DNA of 64,000 nucleotides from Archivesica marissinica (GCA_014843695.1 CM026395.1:45947270-46011269), one strand, 5' to 3'. Numbered from the stretch's first letter, positions 1 through 12,273 are shown. Notes: generated from the sequence alone by a model not told the origin. Numbers and translations are program-made.

Positions 1-9
1 ACGCACGCA

Positions 10-41
<32 letters not shown>

Positions 42-51
42 CACACACACA
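1..51. repeat. (ACGC)n/(AC)n microsatellite
   Basis: About seven ACGC units run into a pure AC tract. The same ACGC/AC composition is the tail of a SINE near 21840, so this may be the tail of a SINE cut by the window edge. Confidence 0.95.
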
Positions 52-954
52 TCATTAATCATAAAAATAGTACACGCACTTATCTCCCCCAATGCTATTA
101 CTGACAACTTTCCATCAATTCGTTAAAATGTGCGTGACTGAACTGTCAAAAAGTATAACACCTATTGCATTGAAGTTATACAGAAATGGTCCAATTTCAT
201 GCAGATGTTTTCTGGGTCAGTAGGTCGCCATTTTCTGATAGAGAAACATGATATAGACACATTAGGTCACATTCATTTTTAAGTGAACATATTTGTTCAG
301 CTTAGACATAATCGTTTTTGTTTATGAAACAACACAGAACAAACAACATTGATGGCACTAGCAATGTCAATGAGAGACATCGGTCAGTTACTGCCCCTGA
401 ATACTCCCTAAATGTATGTAGGTGCTATAAGTGGTTTCCTCTGTTTGTATCGTTGTTTACTATGCACAACATGCTATCAATGTTCATCCTCTTTCTCATA
501 TTATTATTATTATGTTACTATATCTCGGCAGATTGGCTACAGTATATCCAATGGGTATTTCTATGTAAATTAACTAACATGATTTGGATAAAATAGCATT
601 TATCACAACGCAACATCTTTAACATCAGTTAACAACAGTAAAACAAGGATTCCAACTGAAAGGACCGCGATACATTTCGGGATAAATCGGACTTTATCTG
701 CCAAGGGAGGTAATATAAAAGCCAGCGATGTCCCTCATTATTATACTATTTAATATTATATATTTCATGACTCTATAAGTTTTTCTCTAGTGAAAATTGT
801 GCCCTCCATATTCCAACCATATACAGAAAGGTCACAATTCAAAGGAAATAGACCTGTACATTATTACAAAACCCATCCGGTGTGTGGGGTTGGGTCAACT
901 CCATTTAATTGGTTTGTAATTACTTAAAACCCATTGTTAGTGTCGACACATCAA
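52..954. other. No gene recognised; possible dispersed-repeat fragment
   Basis: AT-rich sequence with one open frame of 92 codons (318-596) that has no recognisable domain and ends in a low-complexity hydrophobic stretch. At 670-712 a motif around GGGATAAATCGGA with a nearby CAAGGG recurs in inverted orientation at about 20775-20822, so this is probably a fragment of a dispersed repeat. Confidence 0.5.
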
Positions 955-1130
955 TGTTCAACATGCAATATTTAGTTGTAGTATACCTCACGTGACTACT
1001 CAATGACAAAATCCCATAGGCCAACACTCGCTTCCGAGATAATATTGACCTGTCAATATGTTCGATAATATTGACTGACGTTGACTTCCGGTCTGAATCA
1101 GTAAAATGCTCATTGGGACATTGATAACAA
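955..1130 (+). repeat. Dispersed repeat R1, left part
   Basis: This stretch matches, in inverted orientation, two separated segments further on: 955-1035 resembles 12688-12762 and 1026-1130 resembles 10650-10745. Shared words include GACTACTCAATG and AATATTGACTG. The segments are contiguous here but about 1.9 kb apart in the second copy, so the second copy was split by insertions. No coding potential is seen. Confidence 0.7.
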
Positions 1131-1289
1131 AAAACAAAGCGTCTCTCTTAATATGTAGACGCTTATTGAAATGCATTCATAAAGTTATAGTTAATAATGA
1201 TAATATGGATGTCGAAATAATGTAACCGTAACATTGAAAGTGTTGAATTCATTGCTGCTGCCATTAATAGTATGTGATTTATCAATACA

Positions 1290-1740
1290 TATTTGCAACG
1301 CTATTGCATTTCCCTCGATGAACGTATGAGCACTGCTTGTATTCAGTTTCGTATGAGGGTTTCCATTTAATGATATGCAGCTGACATGTGCAACCGATAT
1401 TACGGGCATGCGCATTCGCTTTGTTAGGCAGCGTTCGTCGCGAGAAAAGGCGTGTCTTAACATTTTACGCTGTTCTTAGGATGATCTAATTATGAGATCC
1501 CCGCCATACGGTAAGTCGCAAATATGGACTAAATACATTTTAATTGGAAAGTGTGATTTTTTTCTTTGTTTCTTTGAAAGGAAAAATTAATGTAAATATA
1601 AGTAATGACTCGCGGGTCAATAGTTTCCATCGGGGTATGAACTACATTGGCCGTGTTTAAAGTTAGCGTGGATGCCTTTAACCACTCCCAATATATTCAT
1701 ACCCCGATGGAAACTATTAACATGCGATTCATTCTTTAAA
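1290..1740 (+). repeat. Dispersed repeat R1, right part, ending in a foldback
   Basis: About 450 bp that recurs, reverse-complemented and diverged, at 33650-34115. A well-conserved core holds GGGCATGCGCATTCGC and GGCAGCGTTCGTCGCGAGAA. The right end is an inverted repeat: arms at about 1618-1650 and 1688-1720 share AATAGTTTCCAT and GGGGTATGAA. A short non-coding element with inverted arms fits a non-autonomous DNA transposon, but the class is not identified. Confidence 0.7.
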
Positions 1741-1895
1741 TGTTGTCCAGTAAAAATGTATGCATCTATTCAATTCATTTTCCTGCTCAAACATTTAACA
1801 TTTTAATGTACTTGAACATTGTTGAACAATATATAGTCAAGCAAAGGTTAATCTTGTTCGCTCAATTCTCTTCATATCTCCATTTAGTTTGGCTT

Positions 1896-2061
1896 CAAAT
1901 TTATTTTAGCTTTGATTGCGAAACACGTTCTTGCAAAATATATCAATCAATCAAGACCTCATTCCTGATGAGAGAGAAGAGGCAATATGGAATTTAATTA
2001 CCTTGCCTAAGGGCACACTCGTAGTGGCTCAAGCTGGGTTCGAACTCATGGCCTTTCGTGG
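1896..2061 (-). repeat. tRNA-derived SINE, family 2
   Basis: Minus-strand copy. Read on the minus strand it has the end of a tRNA-like head with a B-box-like GGTTCGAACCCAG-type segment, the family body (GGCAAGGTAATTAAATTCC, then the TCTTCTCTC and AGGAATGAGGTCTTG blocks) and the 3' end with a GATTGCG/AAAATAAAT tail. The 5' A-box part is missing or diverged. Confidence 0.75.
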
Positions 2062-2510
2062 CCCCATTGATTCCGTAACACATCTTAGCAATAAAGAAAT
2101 GAATCACTTTTAGCATGTTTTAGTACAATTGCTTGCATAACAATGGGATACTAGCATAGTCCGGTGTTTCGTTTTATTTGTATATCATGAATATGACTCT
2201 AATGAAACATATAGACATACTGAAATCCATTTTGCTAAATACTCGCCATTGCGTCTATCCCCTCGTTTATTCTGAGCACAATCGATACACGGAATTAATA
2301 GCGGAATAATCTATCGATATCTTATTAAGAGAGTTAAGTTGACCATTTGTCTGATTTGCGGCTACTTCTAGAGTATTTTTCAGTTAGCTGTAACCTACAT
2401 AATTGTAGAATGTTGTTAGCGGTGTTGCCGCTTATTTTATCCAAATCAGTTTTTAAGCATTTCCAGAAATAGACAGAAATAATGGGTGGTATTTGTTGTT
2501 AGTCTAATAT
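2062..2510. other. No feature recognised
   Basis: AT-rich unique-looking sequence between two SINEs. No coding frame or repeat was recognised. Confidence 0.5.
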
Positions 2511-2773
2511 GTTTTTATTTATTTGTTTATTTAAGTTTATTTAACGTCGCTACTCGTTGTCCATTTGAGCGACGGACAGGTTACCTAACAACACCATTCC
2601 TGGGCAGGATCCAACGGTTAACAGTACTTGATGCACCAACCTCCGTAAGAAACTTCCAACGTTTTTATATAAAGAGACACGGTCTGAGTGGGGCTCGAAC
2701 CCGTGATCATCAGTGATGATAGGTTACAGTGGTATACAATTCAACAACCTTAACCACTCGGCCTCGGAGGCGG
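2511..2773 (-). repeat. tRNA-derived SINE with Leu/Ser-like head and family-1 tail
   Basis: On the minus strand the element starts with a head containing GCCGAGTGGTTAAGG (A box) and GGGTTCGAGCCCC (B box), the pattern of a long-variable-arm tRNA such as Leu or Ser. Its 3' end carries AGCGACGTTAAATAAAC, which is nearly the 3' end of the family-1 SINEs elsewhere in the window. It therefore looks like a modular SINE sharing a tail with family 1 but using another tRNA head. Confidence 0.75.
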
Positions 2774-2876
2774 TTGTCCAAGTATTGTTTTGCTGTTGTT
2801 GTTTTGTACGTCTAGTTATCACCTCATTCGGTTAATCGGGGCTACGCCACCTGGGGTGTATTAGTCAGTTTATTGA

Positions 2877-3040
2877 TTAGAGGTTAGTGCAATATACAAA
2901 CTATAGCATGTAGTTGCTAGAGGTTAGTGCAATATACAAACTATAGCATGTAGTTGCTAGAGGTTAGTGCAATATACAAACTATAGCATGTAGTTGCTAG
3001 AGGTTAGTGCAATATACAAACTATAGCATGTAATTGCTAG
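2877..3040. repeat. 40-bp tandem repeat, about 4 copies
   Basis: Four nearly identical 40-bp units containing GAGGTTAGTGCAATATAC. The array ends about 45 bp before a family-1 SINE. Confidence 0.95.
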
Positions 3041-3085
3041 GGTGAAGTTCTATGCAAGTAGTATTTCGGTGTAAACCCTTTCAGG

Positions 3086-3374
3086 CAGACATATCTTAGT
3101 CCAGTGGTTAACACGCTGGACTGGTAATCCAGGGATCGCAGGTTCGACCACCGTCTGACAATACTAAAATTAAGTCTTTCAGATGGGACTTTAAACCGAG
3201 GTCTCGTGTCGGTGCTTTACATCATGTACGTAAAAGAACCGGAGGAGACTATAGAACGGGTCTCTGTGTCATTGCAATATCCTCCAACAATCTGAAATGA
3301 CTAATCTCTTCATGAGGCGTCGTTCATATGAGCCACTGGTAGCGACGATAACTATTTGGCAAAACGCACACACA
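3086..3374 (+). repeat. tRNA-derived SINE, family 1
   Basis: Near full-length. The tRNA-like head has an acceptor-type pairing between CAGAC at the 5' end and GTCTG at the end of the head, an A-box region TAGTCCAGTGGTTAAC, an anticodon-like loop reading GGT between CTGGA and TCCAG (Thr-like), and a B box GGTTCGACC. The body contains ACCGAGGTCTCGTGTCGG and the tail AGCGACGATAA followed by a CA microsatellite. Confidence 0.85.
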
Positions 3375-3659
3375 AATCCCATTCAGTATGGTACTGTTAA
3401 CTGACATGGACTGTGCACCATAATTTTAAATAAATGAATTAATCAGAAATTTACATTTGGACCAGTTCATTTATCAAAATTAATATTTTAGTCTAAAAAT
3501 AGTACATTACTGGGAAAAAAGTGCAGATCCTGATGATACGGCCCGCAACGATATGTAGAGGTCTGTAGTTATGAAAGGGTTAATTTATAAGCAACATGTT
3601 AATAATTCTCTTAATATATAAATGTAAAATACTGAATTAAATAATGTTTAAACTAAGAT

Positions 3660-3845
3660 ACAGAAGACGCCCCAATTCCAAGAAAATGCTTGATTCTTTT
3701 ACATGCCCGGTGTGCAACACCGATACATACCTCGGTATTAGGTCCATCTGATATACTTTTAATAATACTAGGGCTAAAACGGGGGGTCGAACCTGCGATC
3801 CATGGGGTTTCGCAGACCAACGTGTTAACCACTTGACAACTGACC
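3660..3845 (-). repeat. Diverged family-1-like SINE
   Basis: On the minus strand the head reads with a GTTAACACG A-box part and GGTTCGACCCCCC B box, followed by the family-1 body (pyrimidine/ACCGAGG and TGCACACC-like blocks) in diverged form. The 3' tail is shortened. Confidence 0.65.
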
Positions 3846-3894
3846 CATATGACATAACGTTTATACGATACGTCAATGCATGTTGTGTTATGAA

Positions 3895-4124
3895 GTCGTG
3901 AAAGCGCTGTAGTAGCGCGTTCGTTTCATGTGCGAAAGGTCCGGAGTTCGAGCCCCGCTGGAGCAGTTACGAGTGTGCACTTAGGCAAGGCATTTAAATT
4001 CCACATGCCTCTTCTCTCTCCTTCATGGTGATGGATTCCATCAGGAATAAGGTCTCGAGAGTGATTAATATAAGTTTAAAGAGCTTGTTTCGCAATCGAG
4101 CTAAAATAAATTTGTATAAATTAA
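3895..4124 (+). repeat. tRNA-derived SINE, family 2
   Basis: Near full-length. The head has an A box of the form AGCGC..TAGTAGCG and a B box GAGTTCGAGCCCC. The body has GGCAAGGCATTTAAATTCC, GGTGATGGATTCCATCAGG and AGAGTGATTAATATAAG, and the 3' end has TTCGCAATCGAGC plus AAAATAAATTTGTATAAA. It is a good reference copy for family 2 in this window. Confidence 0.85.
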
Positions 4125-4457
4125 ATCCTACTTTGACTCTTTAGAGGTTTTAGATAATAAAAACACTGTTTATTGATTGAAACTTGTGTTCGAAATATAT
4201 TTATTACGTAATATGTAAACATGCATTTTTGTTGTTGATTTCTTTTTTTTGGCGATGTAATGGCAGCAGGATAACATTCTTACTTGAAGGAATTGGACAC
4301 CGCCGCCAGGGGGCGTCGAATCTACAGGGGCTAGGGTCAAGTGATTAACATAGTTTGACCATAACCATTCGTCAACAGAGAACCCCTGTATTTCATTTAT
4401 TATAGAACATGGTCCGTCAACATGTTACAGAGCCAATCAAAGTCATCGTAAGTCGAA

Positions 4458-4645
4458 GTCGTGATAGCGCAGTGGTAGCGTGTTCGCTTCATGTGTGAAC
4501 GTTCTGGAGTTCGAGCCCCACTGGAGTCGTTACGATTGTGCCCTTATGCAAGGCATTTAATTTCCACTCCGGGAAGTATGTTAGATGGTACGGTGGTAAT
4601 AATTTGTTTCACAACTGAGTTTAAATAAATGTATATAAACTAAAG
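4458..4645 (+). repeat. Hybrid SINE: family-2 head with family-4 body
   Basis: The head is family 2 (GTGATAGCGCAGTGGTAGCG, B box GAGTTCGAGCCCC, GGCAAGGCATTTAA). It then switches to GGAAGTATGTTAGATGGTAC, which is the body of family 4 (compare 36950-36970). The 3' end is a shortened AAATAAATG tail. This suggests template switching or recombination between SINE families. Confidence 0.7.
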
Positions 4646-4803
4646 CCATTGTATAATTACATGTATATGTATAATGTGTTTTATCAAATCGGGAAAAAAA
4701 CATCTACATTTCACATGCACATTTGCGATAGCATGACCATCAGTATACTATATACATACCGTGTTTGAACAAGATATAAGGATTTTGTAAATACACGTAT
4801 ATA

Positions 4804-5239
4804 CAGATGGATCTCTAGTCCAGTGGTATCACGCTGGACTGGTAATCCAGGGATCGCACAGACGGATCTGTAGTCCAGTGGTAACACTCTGGACTGGTAA
4901 TACAGGGATCGCACAGACGGATCTGTAGTCCAGTGGTAACACTCTGGACTGGTAATCCAGGGATCGCACAGATGGATCTGTAGTCCAGTGGTATCACTCT
5001 GGACTGCTAATCCAGGGATCGCAGGTCTGAACCAAATAAAAGTAACAGTCTTTAAACCGAGGTCTCGTGTCGGTGCTGTACACCATGCACGTAAAAGAAC
5101 CAGAGGAGACTCTGGAATGTGTCTCTCTCTGTATCATTGCACTATCATCCAAAAATCCAAAATGACTAATCTCTTCAGGAGGCGTCGCTCATATGGGCAA
5201 CCGGTAGCAATGGTAAATACACGTAAAACACACACACAC
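4804..5239 (+). repeat. Family-1 SINE with four tandem tRNA-like heads
   Basis: Four head copies with a 55-bp period begin at 4804, 4859, 4914 and 4969. Each has the A-box region TAGTCCAGTGGTAAC and the CTGGACTGGTAATCCAG anticodon-type hairpin. The copies stop just before the B box; the last one runs on into an ordinary family-1 body (5050-5190) and a CA-rich tail. The arrangement is a small satellite made of SINE heads. Confidence 0.9.
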
Positions 5240-6352
5240 GTACATAAAAGAAACGTACTCGACAATCACAATCTTACACACACACAAAACTCATCTACTC
5301 ATCAAATTGTCCTTAAATATTAACGAAATTCTGCAAAATGCATTGAACACTGGAAATATTGCAGAGCATTGAATAACGATTTCCAATAATTCATTCCTTA
5401 GAACCTCTCCGCGTGCAGCACATTCTAAATAAACGTACTGGTCACAAGTATGTTTCAGAAACGAGTGGCAGACTATTAAAGCGTTATCAACTGTCATTAA
5501 ACACCCAATTAATTGCGATGTCAAATAGATTAACGATGACATCAAAGGGGTTAATCGTAAAATAACAAAAGTTACGCTTCAATCCAGCAAGACTAAAAAA
5601 ATACGATTGAATCGCAGTCCAAAAAAAAATATAGGTGTCTATTTCTAGGAAATGAATTGCCGAGTAAATATAAAATGTTACTGAACCGGATCGATATAGG
5701 ATGATATCTGTATTTGTTATGTCAAATCAAATAAATGTATGTCACAAACTCAAATTAATGATAGAGAACATTGAGATAAAAGGGCGGGGATTAGATCCGT
5801 TGGGTTTTATGTGGGTTTCCAATTAGAGAAATTGGGAGATTAGCTCAATTTAACTGCCGACAATGGCTGGGAATTGATTTCCAATCAACGGGCAATTAGG
5901 TAGTATTCAGCAATTTGTTTAGGAGTAATTAAATGATGAATCTAATGAAAAAGGGGAAGTGGTTTAGGTACTAGACACACTCGGCGGTATCGTCACGAGT
6001 CTCGTGACAATAGCGGCAGTGTTATTCCGGAAATACCGATATTACGAGATTGATTCAAACAAGTAAAACGCAGTATGCTTGTTTTTCGTTGTATTGTGGT
6101 ATAGATTACATACATCAATATCATTAACTGCTATATGTCATATAGACTGACAAAGCGGATCTAGACGTCATGCCGTCTTTTGTACGAATACCTATTTGGA
6201 CGCAAGTACAAGGAACACACTACTCAGGAAACAAACTTACAGCTCGAGAGACAAACAGCTAATAATAATTGACACTGTGTAGCTATCGTCAAAACAGTTT
6301 CTTTTGAACAAATGATGGGGGGGGGTAACCCCGTTTATTTCCAAAGCATGCA
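5240..6352. other. No gene recognised
   Basis: AT-rich sequence with no convincing coding frame or known repeat. An eight-G run at 6315-6323 lies just before the 23-bp satellite. Confidence 0.5.
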
Positions 6353-9300
6353 TACACATCAGTATGCAACATACATACACAGCAGTATGCAACATACATA
6401 TACAGCAGTATGCAACATACATACACAGCAGTATACAACATACATACACAGCAGTATGCAACATACATACACAGCAGTATGCAACATACATATACAGCAG
6501 TATGCAACATACATACACAGCAGTATGCAACATACATACACAGCAGTATGCAACATACATACACCGCAGTATGCAACATACATACACAGCAGTATGCAAC
6601 ATACATACACAGCAGTATGCAACATACACAGCAGTATGCAACATACATACACAGCAGTATGCAACATACATACACAGCAGTATGCAACATACATACACAG
6701 CAGTATGCAACATACATACACAGCAGTATGCAACATACATACACAGCAGTATGCAACATACATACACAGCAGTATGCAACATACATACACAGCAGTATGC
6801 AACATACATACACAGCAGTATGCAACATACATACACAGCAGTATGCAACATACATACACAGCAGTATGCAACATACATACACAGCAGTATACAACATACA
6901 TACACAGCAGTATGCAACATATATACACAGCAGTATGCAACATACATACAGATCAGTATGCAACATACATACACAGCAGTATGCAACATACATACACATC
7001 AGTATGCAACATACATACACATCAGTATGCAACATATATACACAGCAGTATGCAACATACATACACAGCAGTATGCAACATACATATACAGCAGTATGCA
7101 ACATACATATACAGCAGTATGCAACATACATACACAGCAGTATGCAACATACATACACAGCAGTATGCAACATACATACACAGCAGTATGCAACATACAT
7201 ACACAGCAGTATGCAACATACATACACAGCAGTATGCAACATACACAGCAGTATGCAACATACACAGCAGTATGCAACATACATACACAGCAGTATGCAA
7301 CATACATACACAGCAGTATGCAACATACATACACAGCAGTATGCAACATACATACACAGCAGTATGCAACATACATACACAGCAGTATGCAACATACATA
7401 CACAGCAGTATGCAACATACATACACATCAGTATGCAACATACATACACAGTAGTATGCAACATACATACACAGCAGTATGCAACATACATATACAGCAG
7501 TATGCAACATACATACACATCAGTATGCAACATACATACACAGCAGTATGCAACATACATACACAGCATTATGCAACATACATACACAGCAGTATACAAC
7601 ATACATACATACACAGCAGTATGCAACATACATACACAGGAGTATGCAACATACATACACAGCAGTATGCAACATACATATACAGCAGTATACAACATAC
7701 ATACACAGCAGTATGCAACATACATACGCAGCAGTATACAACATACATACATACACAGCAGTATGCAACATACATACACAGCAGTATGCAACATACATAC
7801 ACCGCAGTATGCAACATACATATACAGCAGTATGCAACATACATACATATACAGCAGTATGCAACATACATACATATACAGCAGTATGCAACATACATAT
7901 ACAGCAGTATGCAACATACATATACAGCAGTATGCAACATACATACACAGCAGTATGCAACATACATACACAGCAGTATACAACATACATATACAGCAGT
8001 ATGCAACATACATACACAGCAGTATGCAACATACATACACAGCAGTATGCAACATACATACGCAGCAGTATGCAACATACATACACAGCAGTATGCAACA
8101 TACATACACAGCAGTATGCAACATACACAGCAGTATGCAACATACATACACAGCAGTATGCAACATACATACACAGCAGTATGCAACATACATACACAGC
8201 AGTATACAACATACATACACAGCAGTATGCAACATACATACACAGCAGTATGCAACATACATACACAGCAGTATGCAACATACATACACAGCAGTATGCA
8301 ACATACATACACAGCAGTATGCAACATACATATACAGCAGTATGCAACATACATACACAGCAGTATGCAACATACATACACAGCAGTATGCAACATACAT
8401 ACACAGCAGTATGCAACATACATACACAGCAGTATGCAACATACATACACAGCAGTAAGCAACATACATACACAGCAGTATACAACATACATACATACAC
8501 AGCAGTATGCAACATACATACACAGCAGTATGCAACATACATACACATCAGTATGCAACATACATACACAGCAGTATGCAACATACATATACAGCAGTAT
8601 ACAACATACATACACAGCAGTATGCAACATACATACACAGCAGTATACAACATACATACATACACAGCAGTATGCAACATACATACACAGCAGTATGCAA
8701 CATACATACACAGCAGTATGCAACATACATACACAGCAGTATACAACATACATACATACACAGCAGTATGCAACATACATACACAGGAGTATGCAACATA
8801 CATACACAGCAGTATGCAACATACATATACAGCAGTATACAACATACATACACAGCAGTATGCAACATACATACACAGCAGTATACAACATACATACATA
8901 CACAGCAGTATGCAACATACATACACAGCAGTATGCAACATACATATACAGCAGTATGCAACATAAATACATATACAGCAGTATGCAACATACATACATA
9001 TACAGCAGTATGCAACATACATATACAGCAGTATGCAACATACATATACAGCAGTATGCAACATACATACACAGCAGTATGCAACATACATACACAGCAG
9101 TATACAACATACATATACAGCAGTATGCAACATACATACACAGCAGTATGCAACATACATACACAGCAGTATGCAACATACATACGCAGCAGTATGCAAC
9201 ATACATACACAGCAGTATGCAACATACATACACAGCAGTATGCAACATACACAGCAGTATGCAACATACATACACAGCAGTATGCAACATACATACACAG

Positions 9301-10275
9301 CAGTATGCAACATACATACACAGCAGTATACAACATATATACACAGCAGTATGCAACATACATACACAGCAGTATGCAACATACATACACAGCAGTATGC
9401 AACATACATACACAGCAGTATGCAACATACATACACAGCAGTATGCAACATACATATACAGCAGTATGCAACATACATACACAGCAGTATGCAACATACA
9501 TACACAGCAGTATGCAACATACATACACAGCAGTAAGCAACATACATACACAGCAGTATACAACATACATACATACACAGCAGTATGCAACATACATACA
9601 CAGCAGTATGCAACATACATACACATCAGTATGCAACATACATACACAGCAGTATGCAACATACATATACAGCAGTATACAACATACATACACAGCAGTA
9701 TGCAACATACATACACAGCAGTATACAACATACATACATACACAGCAGTATGCAACATACATACACAGCAGTATGCAACATACATACACAGCAGTATGCA
9801 ACATACATACACAGCAGTATGCAACATACATATACAGCAGTATGCAACATACATACATATACAGCAGTATGCAACATACATACATATACAGCAGTATGCA
9901 ACATACATATACAGCAGTATGCAACATACATATACAGTAGTATGCAACATACATATACAGCAGTATGCAACATACATACACAGCAGTATGCAACATACAT
10001 ATACAGCAGTATGCAACATACATACACAGCAGTATGCAACATACATACACAGCAGTATGCAACATACATACACAGCAGTATGCAACATACATACACAGCA
10101 GTATGCAACATACATACACAGCAGTATGCAACATACATACACAGCAGTATACAACATACATATACAGCAGTATGCAACATACATACACAGCAGTATGCAA
10201 CATACATACACAGCAGTATGCAACATACATACACAGCAGTATGCAACATACATACACAGCAGTATGCAACATACA
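6353..10275. repeat. 23-bp satellite, about 170 copies
   Basis: The unit reads CAGTATGCAACATACATACA plus three bases. Variants have 19 bp (one ACAT removed) or 27 bp (one ACAT added), and point variants such as CAGTATACAAC recur. Because three units make 69 bp and the unit lacks stops, several frames on both strands stay open for hundreds of codons; these are not genes. Shared rare variants (for example CAGTAAGC at 8452 and 9531, and ACATACGCAGC near 8057 and 9181) show a block duplication of about 1.1 kb inside the array. Confidence 0.97.
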
Positions 10276-10649
10276 TAGTTCATACATATTAAACATAATA
10301 ATGTATCCCCAATGTTCTTTGTTATATGCTTTTGAAAACAGAATGACAATTTATAAAATGGATAAAATTACCAGAACCTTTTACAGCAGGACTATGCACA
10401 TGGTACTTATTGTGCTGCACGCCAATGTTGTTGCATTGTCAACTAATATCACGATTGTTGCTACATATTACAGACCACCTTGTCCTCCATATTGATCGAT
10501 ATGTTTCATATTGCCCACTCAATAATGAAATATTTATGTTATTACATCTAACCCAGGTACGTGTATTTGAAAGGAAAACTGATTACTGCTCAATATTAGA
10601 GTTGACTTGTCTCAGTAAGTATATTTATATAACCTGCACTGTGTTTTAC
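10276..10649. other. No feature recognised
   Basis: AT-rich sequence after the satellite with only short open frames and no recognisable domain. Confidence 0.4.
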
Positions 10650-10745
10650 AATGTCCCAATGAGCAGTTTACTGATTCAGACAGGAAACCAAAGGCAGTCA
10701 ATATTATCGAAAATATTGACCGGTCAATATGATCTCGGATGGGAA
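10650..10745 (-). repeat. R1 fragment, inverted
   Basis: Reverse complement of 1026-1130 with moderate divergence; CTGAATCAGTAAA and GCTCATTGGGACATTG are shared. It is separated from its partner fragment at 12688-12762 by inserted DNA. Confidence 0.75.
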
Positions 10746-11626
10746 TAGTTAAGCCGTCGTGATATATTTCTACGCATAAGAACTTCAAACTCGTATTATT
10801 CTGCGATATACCAAGGTTGATACTTATTATTTCGATTCTAGCACGACTTACTTCTAATAATTTTAAAGGAGTATTTCCTTCAAACGTCACTGCATTTGGC
10901 TTTCGAAATTTCCTCCCGCATAACCGCATGACGTTATTGTTTATGGAAAATATCAATCTAGTGCATAAATGAACAAAAGATGTTAAATAAAACTGTACAG
11001 AATAGTAACTAAAACCTTACTTAAAGGCCTGCAGTTTGACCCCGTCCAATTGTAAAGATTTATACTTTACTACCTGTTCCATGTGATTAGTGGCTTGTAT
11101 CAACAATGTAGCAGTACATTCAGTATAATTTGGCGTATGTAGGTATTTTCTAACGGTTAATATGCACGATCACTCTGTGAGCTGAGAATTAGTCAAATTG
11201 AGGCCCTGACAATTTAAGTAAACGTATATTATTGATTGTAAAGAAAATTGATAGTTATGAGTATTCAAACTACATAATCCAGATCAGCCCAGGGACATAG
11301 ATTACATGTTATGTAGGTGCCTCATCAGCCGTAGCGTAATCACTGAGACTGATAATGTGTATGCATGTATATAATATGTATGTATTCATATGAATAAACT
11401 ATATGTGTTCGTTATATGGTAACCTTCATACTTCATTTAATTATATACCTACAGTATTATTCGCAAGTTTTCTGTTATATTTTAAATATTTCTCTGTGTC
11501 AGTGTGTGTTTACCGATATTGATGCTACATAATAATCACAGTGAATGCTATGAGTACATGTATAATATTATAATTATAATCTCTTGAACATACGAGTATT
11601 ACACATATTCTGCCGATTTCTACAAG

Positions 11627-12121
11627 ATGCCATTGAGTAAAATAACAATGTATGTAACTGATGAGCAGAGAAAAGAATTGCTGACTTTCTTGCAAAATAA
11701 GAACTGGGACGTAGAGATGGAAATAGAAGAAACAGCCACCGCCATGCCCGTTGCAGAGGCTGCTTACGTACCTCCCCCTATGCCTCAGCATGCTGAAGGT
11801 GTTGCTGAGTGTCCACTGTGCTTGTGTTCCCCTTGCATAATAAATGAACAGAACAAACAACTTTGGTGTCCTGCTAATAATCGTCCACCGCATAATCTAA
11901 ATTCACATGAGAGAAAGCTTCTATACAGGAGGTTTTGGGCAATGCTATATAATTGTGGCGCATGGAAAGATGTCAGATATATAGAGAGAAAAGTAGCGGC
12001 TAGAAGAGGAGACTGTACTTGGCATAAGAGGGAACTGATGCCTGAATGTGTGGTACAGCAATGCAGGAACTGGCTGCCTAACCCGCGCAACCAGCCTTAT
12101 TTGGGCCATAAGTGGAGTTGA
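11627..12121 (+). CDS. Intronless 164-aa ORF, P2X7 C-terminal-domain-like
   Basis: Complete frame of 164 residues inside the TTAA element. The start is preceded by ACAAG, giving A at -3. Residues 11-35 look helical and charged; 40-55 are Pro-rich; 62-70 hold a cysteine cluster (C62, C65, C67, C70); 95-164 hold a basic region with C110, C130, H133, C141 and C146 and end in a Pro/Tyr/Gly-Lys pattern (P151, Y158, G160, K162). This order of cysteines and the CVV..CR....P......Y.G pattern resembles the zinc-binding intracellular domain of P2X7 receptors (P2RX7_C), which in invertebrates occurs in many soluble proteins. No membrane segment or receptor ectodomain is present. Compared with the copy at 35222 there are six substitutions, all changing residues. 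Function unknown; the family call is by eye. Confidence 0.55.
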   Translation: MPLSKITMYVTDEQRKELLTFLQNKNWDVEMEIEETATAMPVAEAAYVPPPMPQHAEGVAECPLCLCSPCIINEQNKQLWCPANNRPPHNLNSHERKLLYRRFWAMLYNCGAWKDVRYIERKVAARRGDCTWHKRELMPECVVQQCRNWLPNPRNQPYLGHKWS

Positions 12122-12273
12122 ATTGTTTATACCAGTTGTAAGTACTATAAAAATACAGAACTTCAACAATTTCAGCAATTTATAACCTCTGATATGTACG
12201 TGGGTCATAATAGATATAAGTGGTGCTCATGTATTAGATGTATACCATGCAGGGCCTCGCATGTGGCAAATAC

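Noticed and set aside
318..596. 92-codon frame as a small gene
   Set aside because: No recognisable domain, splice or promoter evidence; frames of this size are expected by chance in AT-rich DNA of this length.
3086..3160. tRNA-Thr-like gene
   Set aside because: The hairpin with the GGT loop and the A and B boxes are those of a SINE head; the same head occurs many times with the same body and tail, and the clover-leaf is imperfect.
6237..10495. Very long open frames on both strands (up to 1304 codons)
   Set aside because: They are translations of a 23-bp tandem repeat in all frames, with no domain and no gene-like composition.
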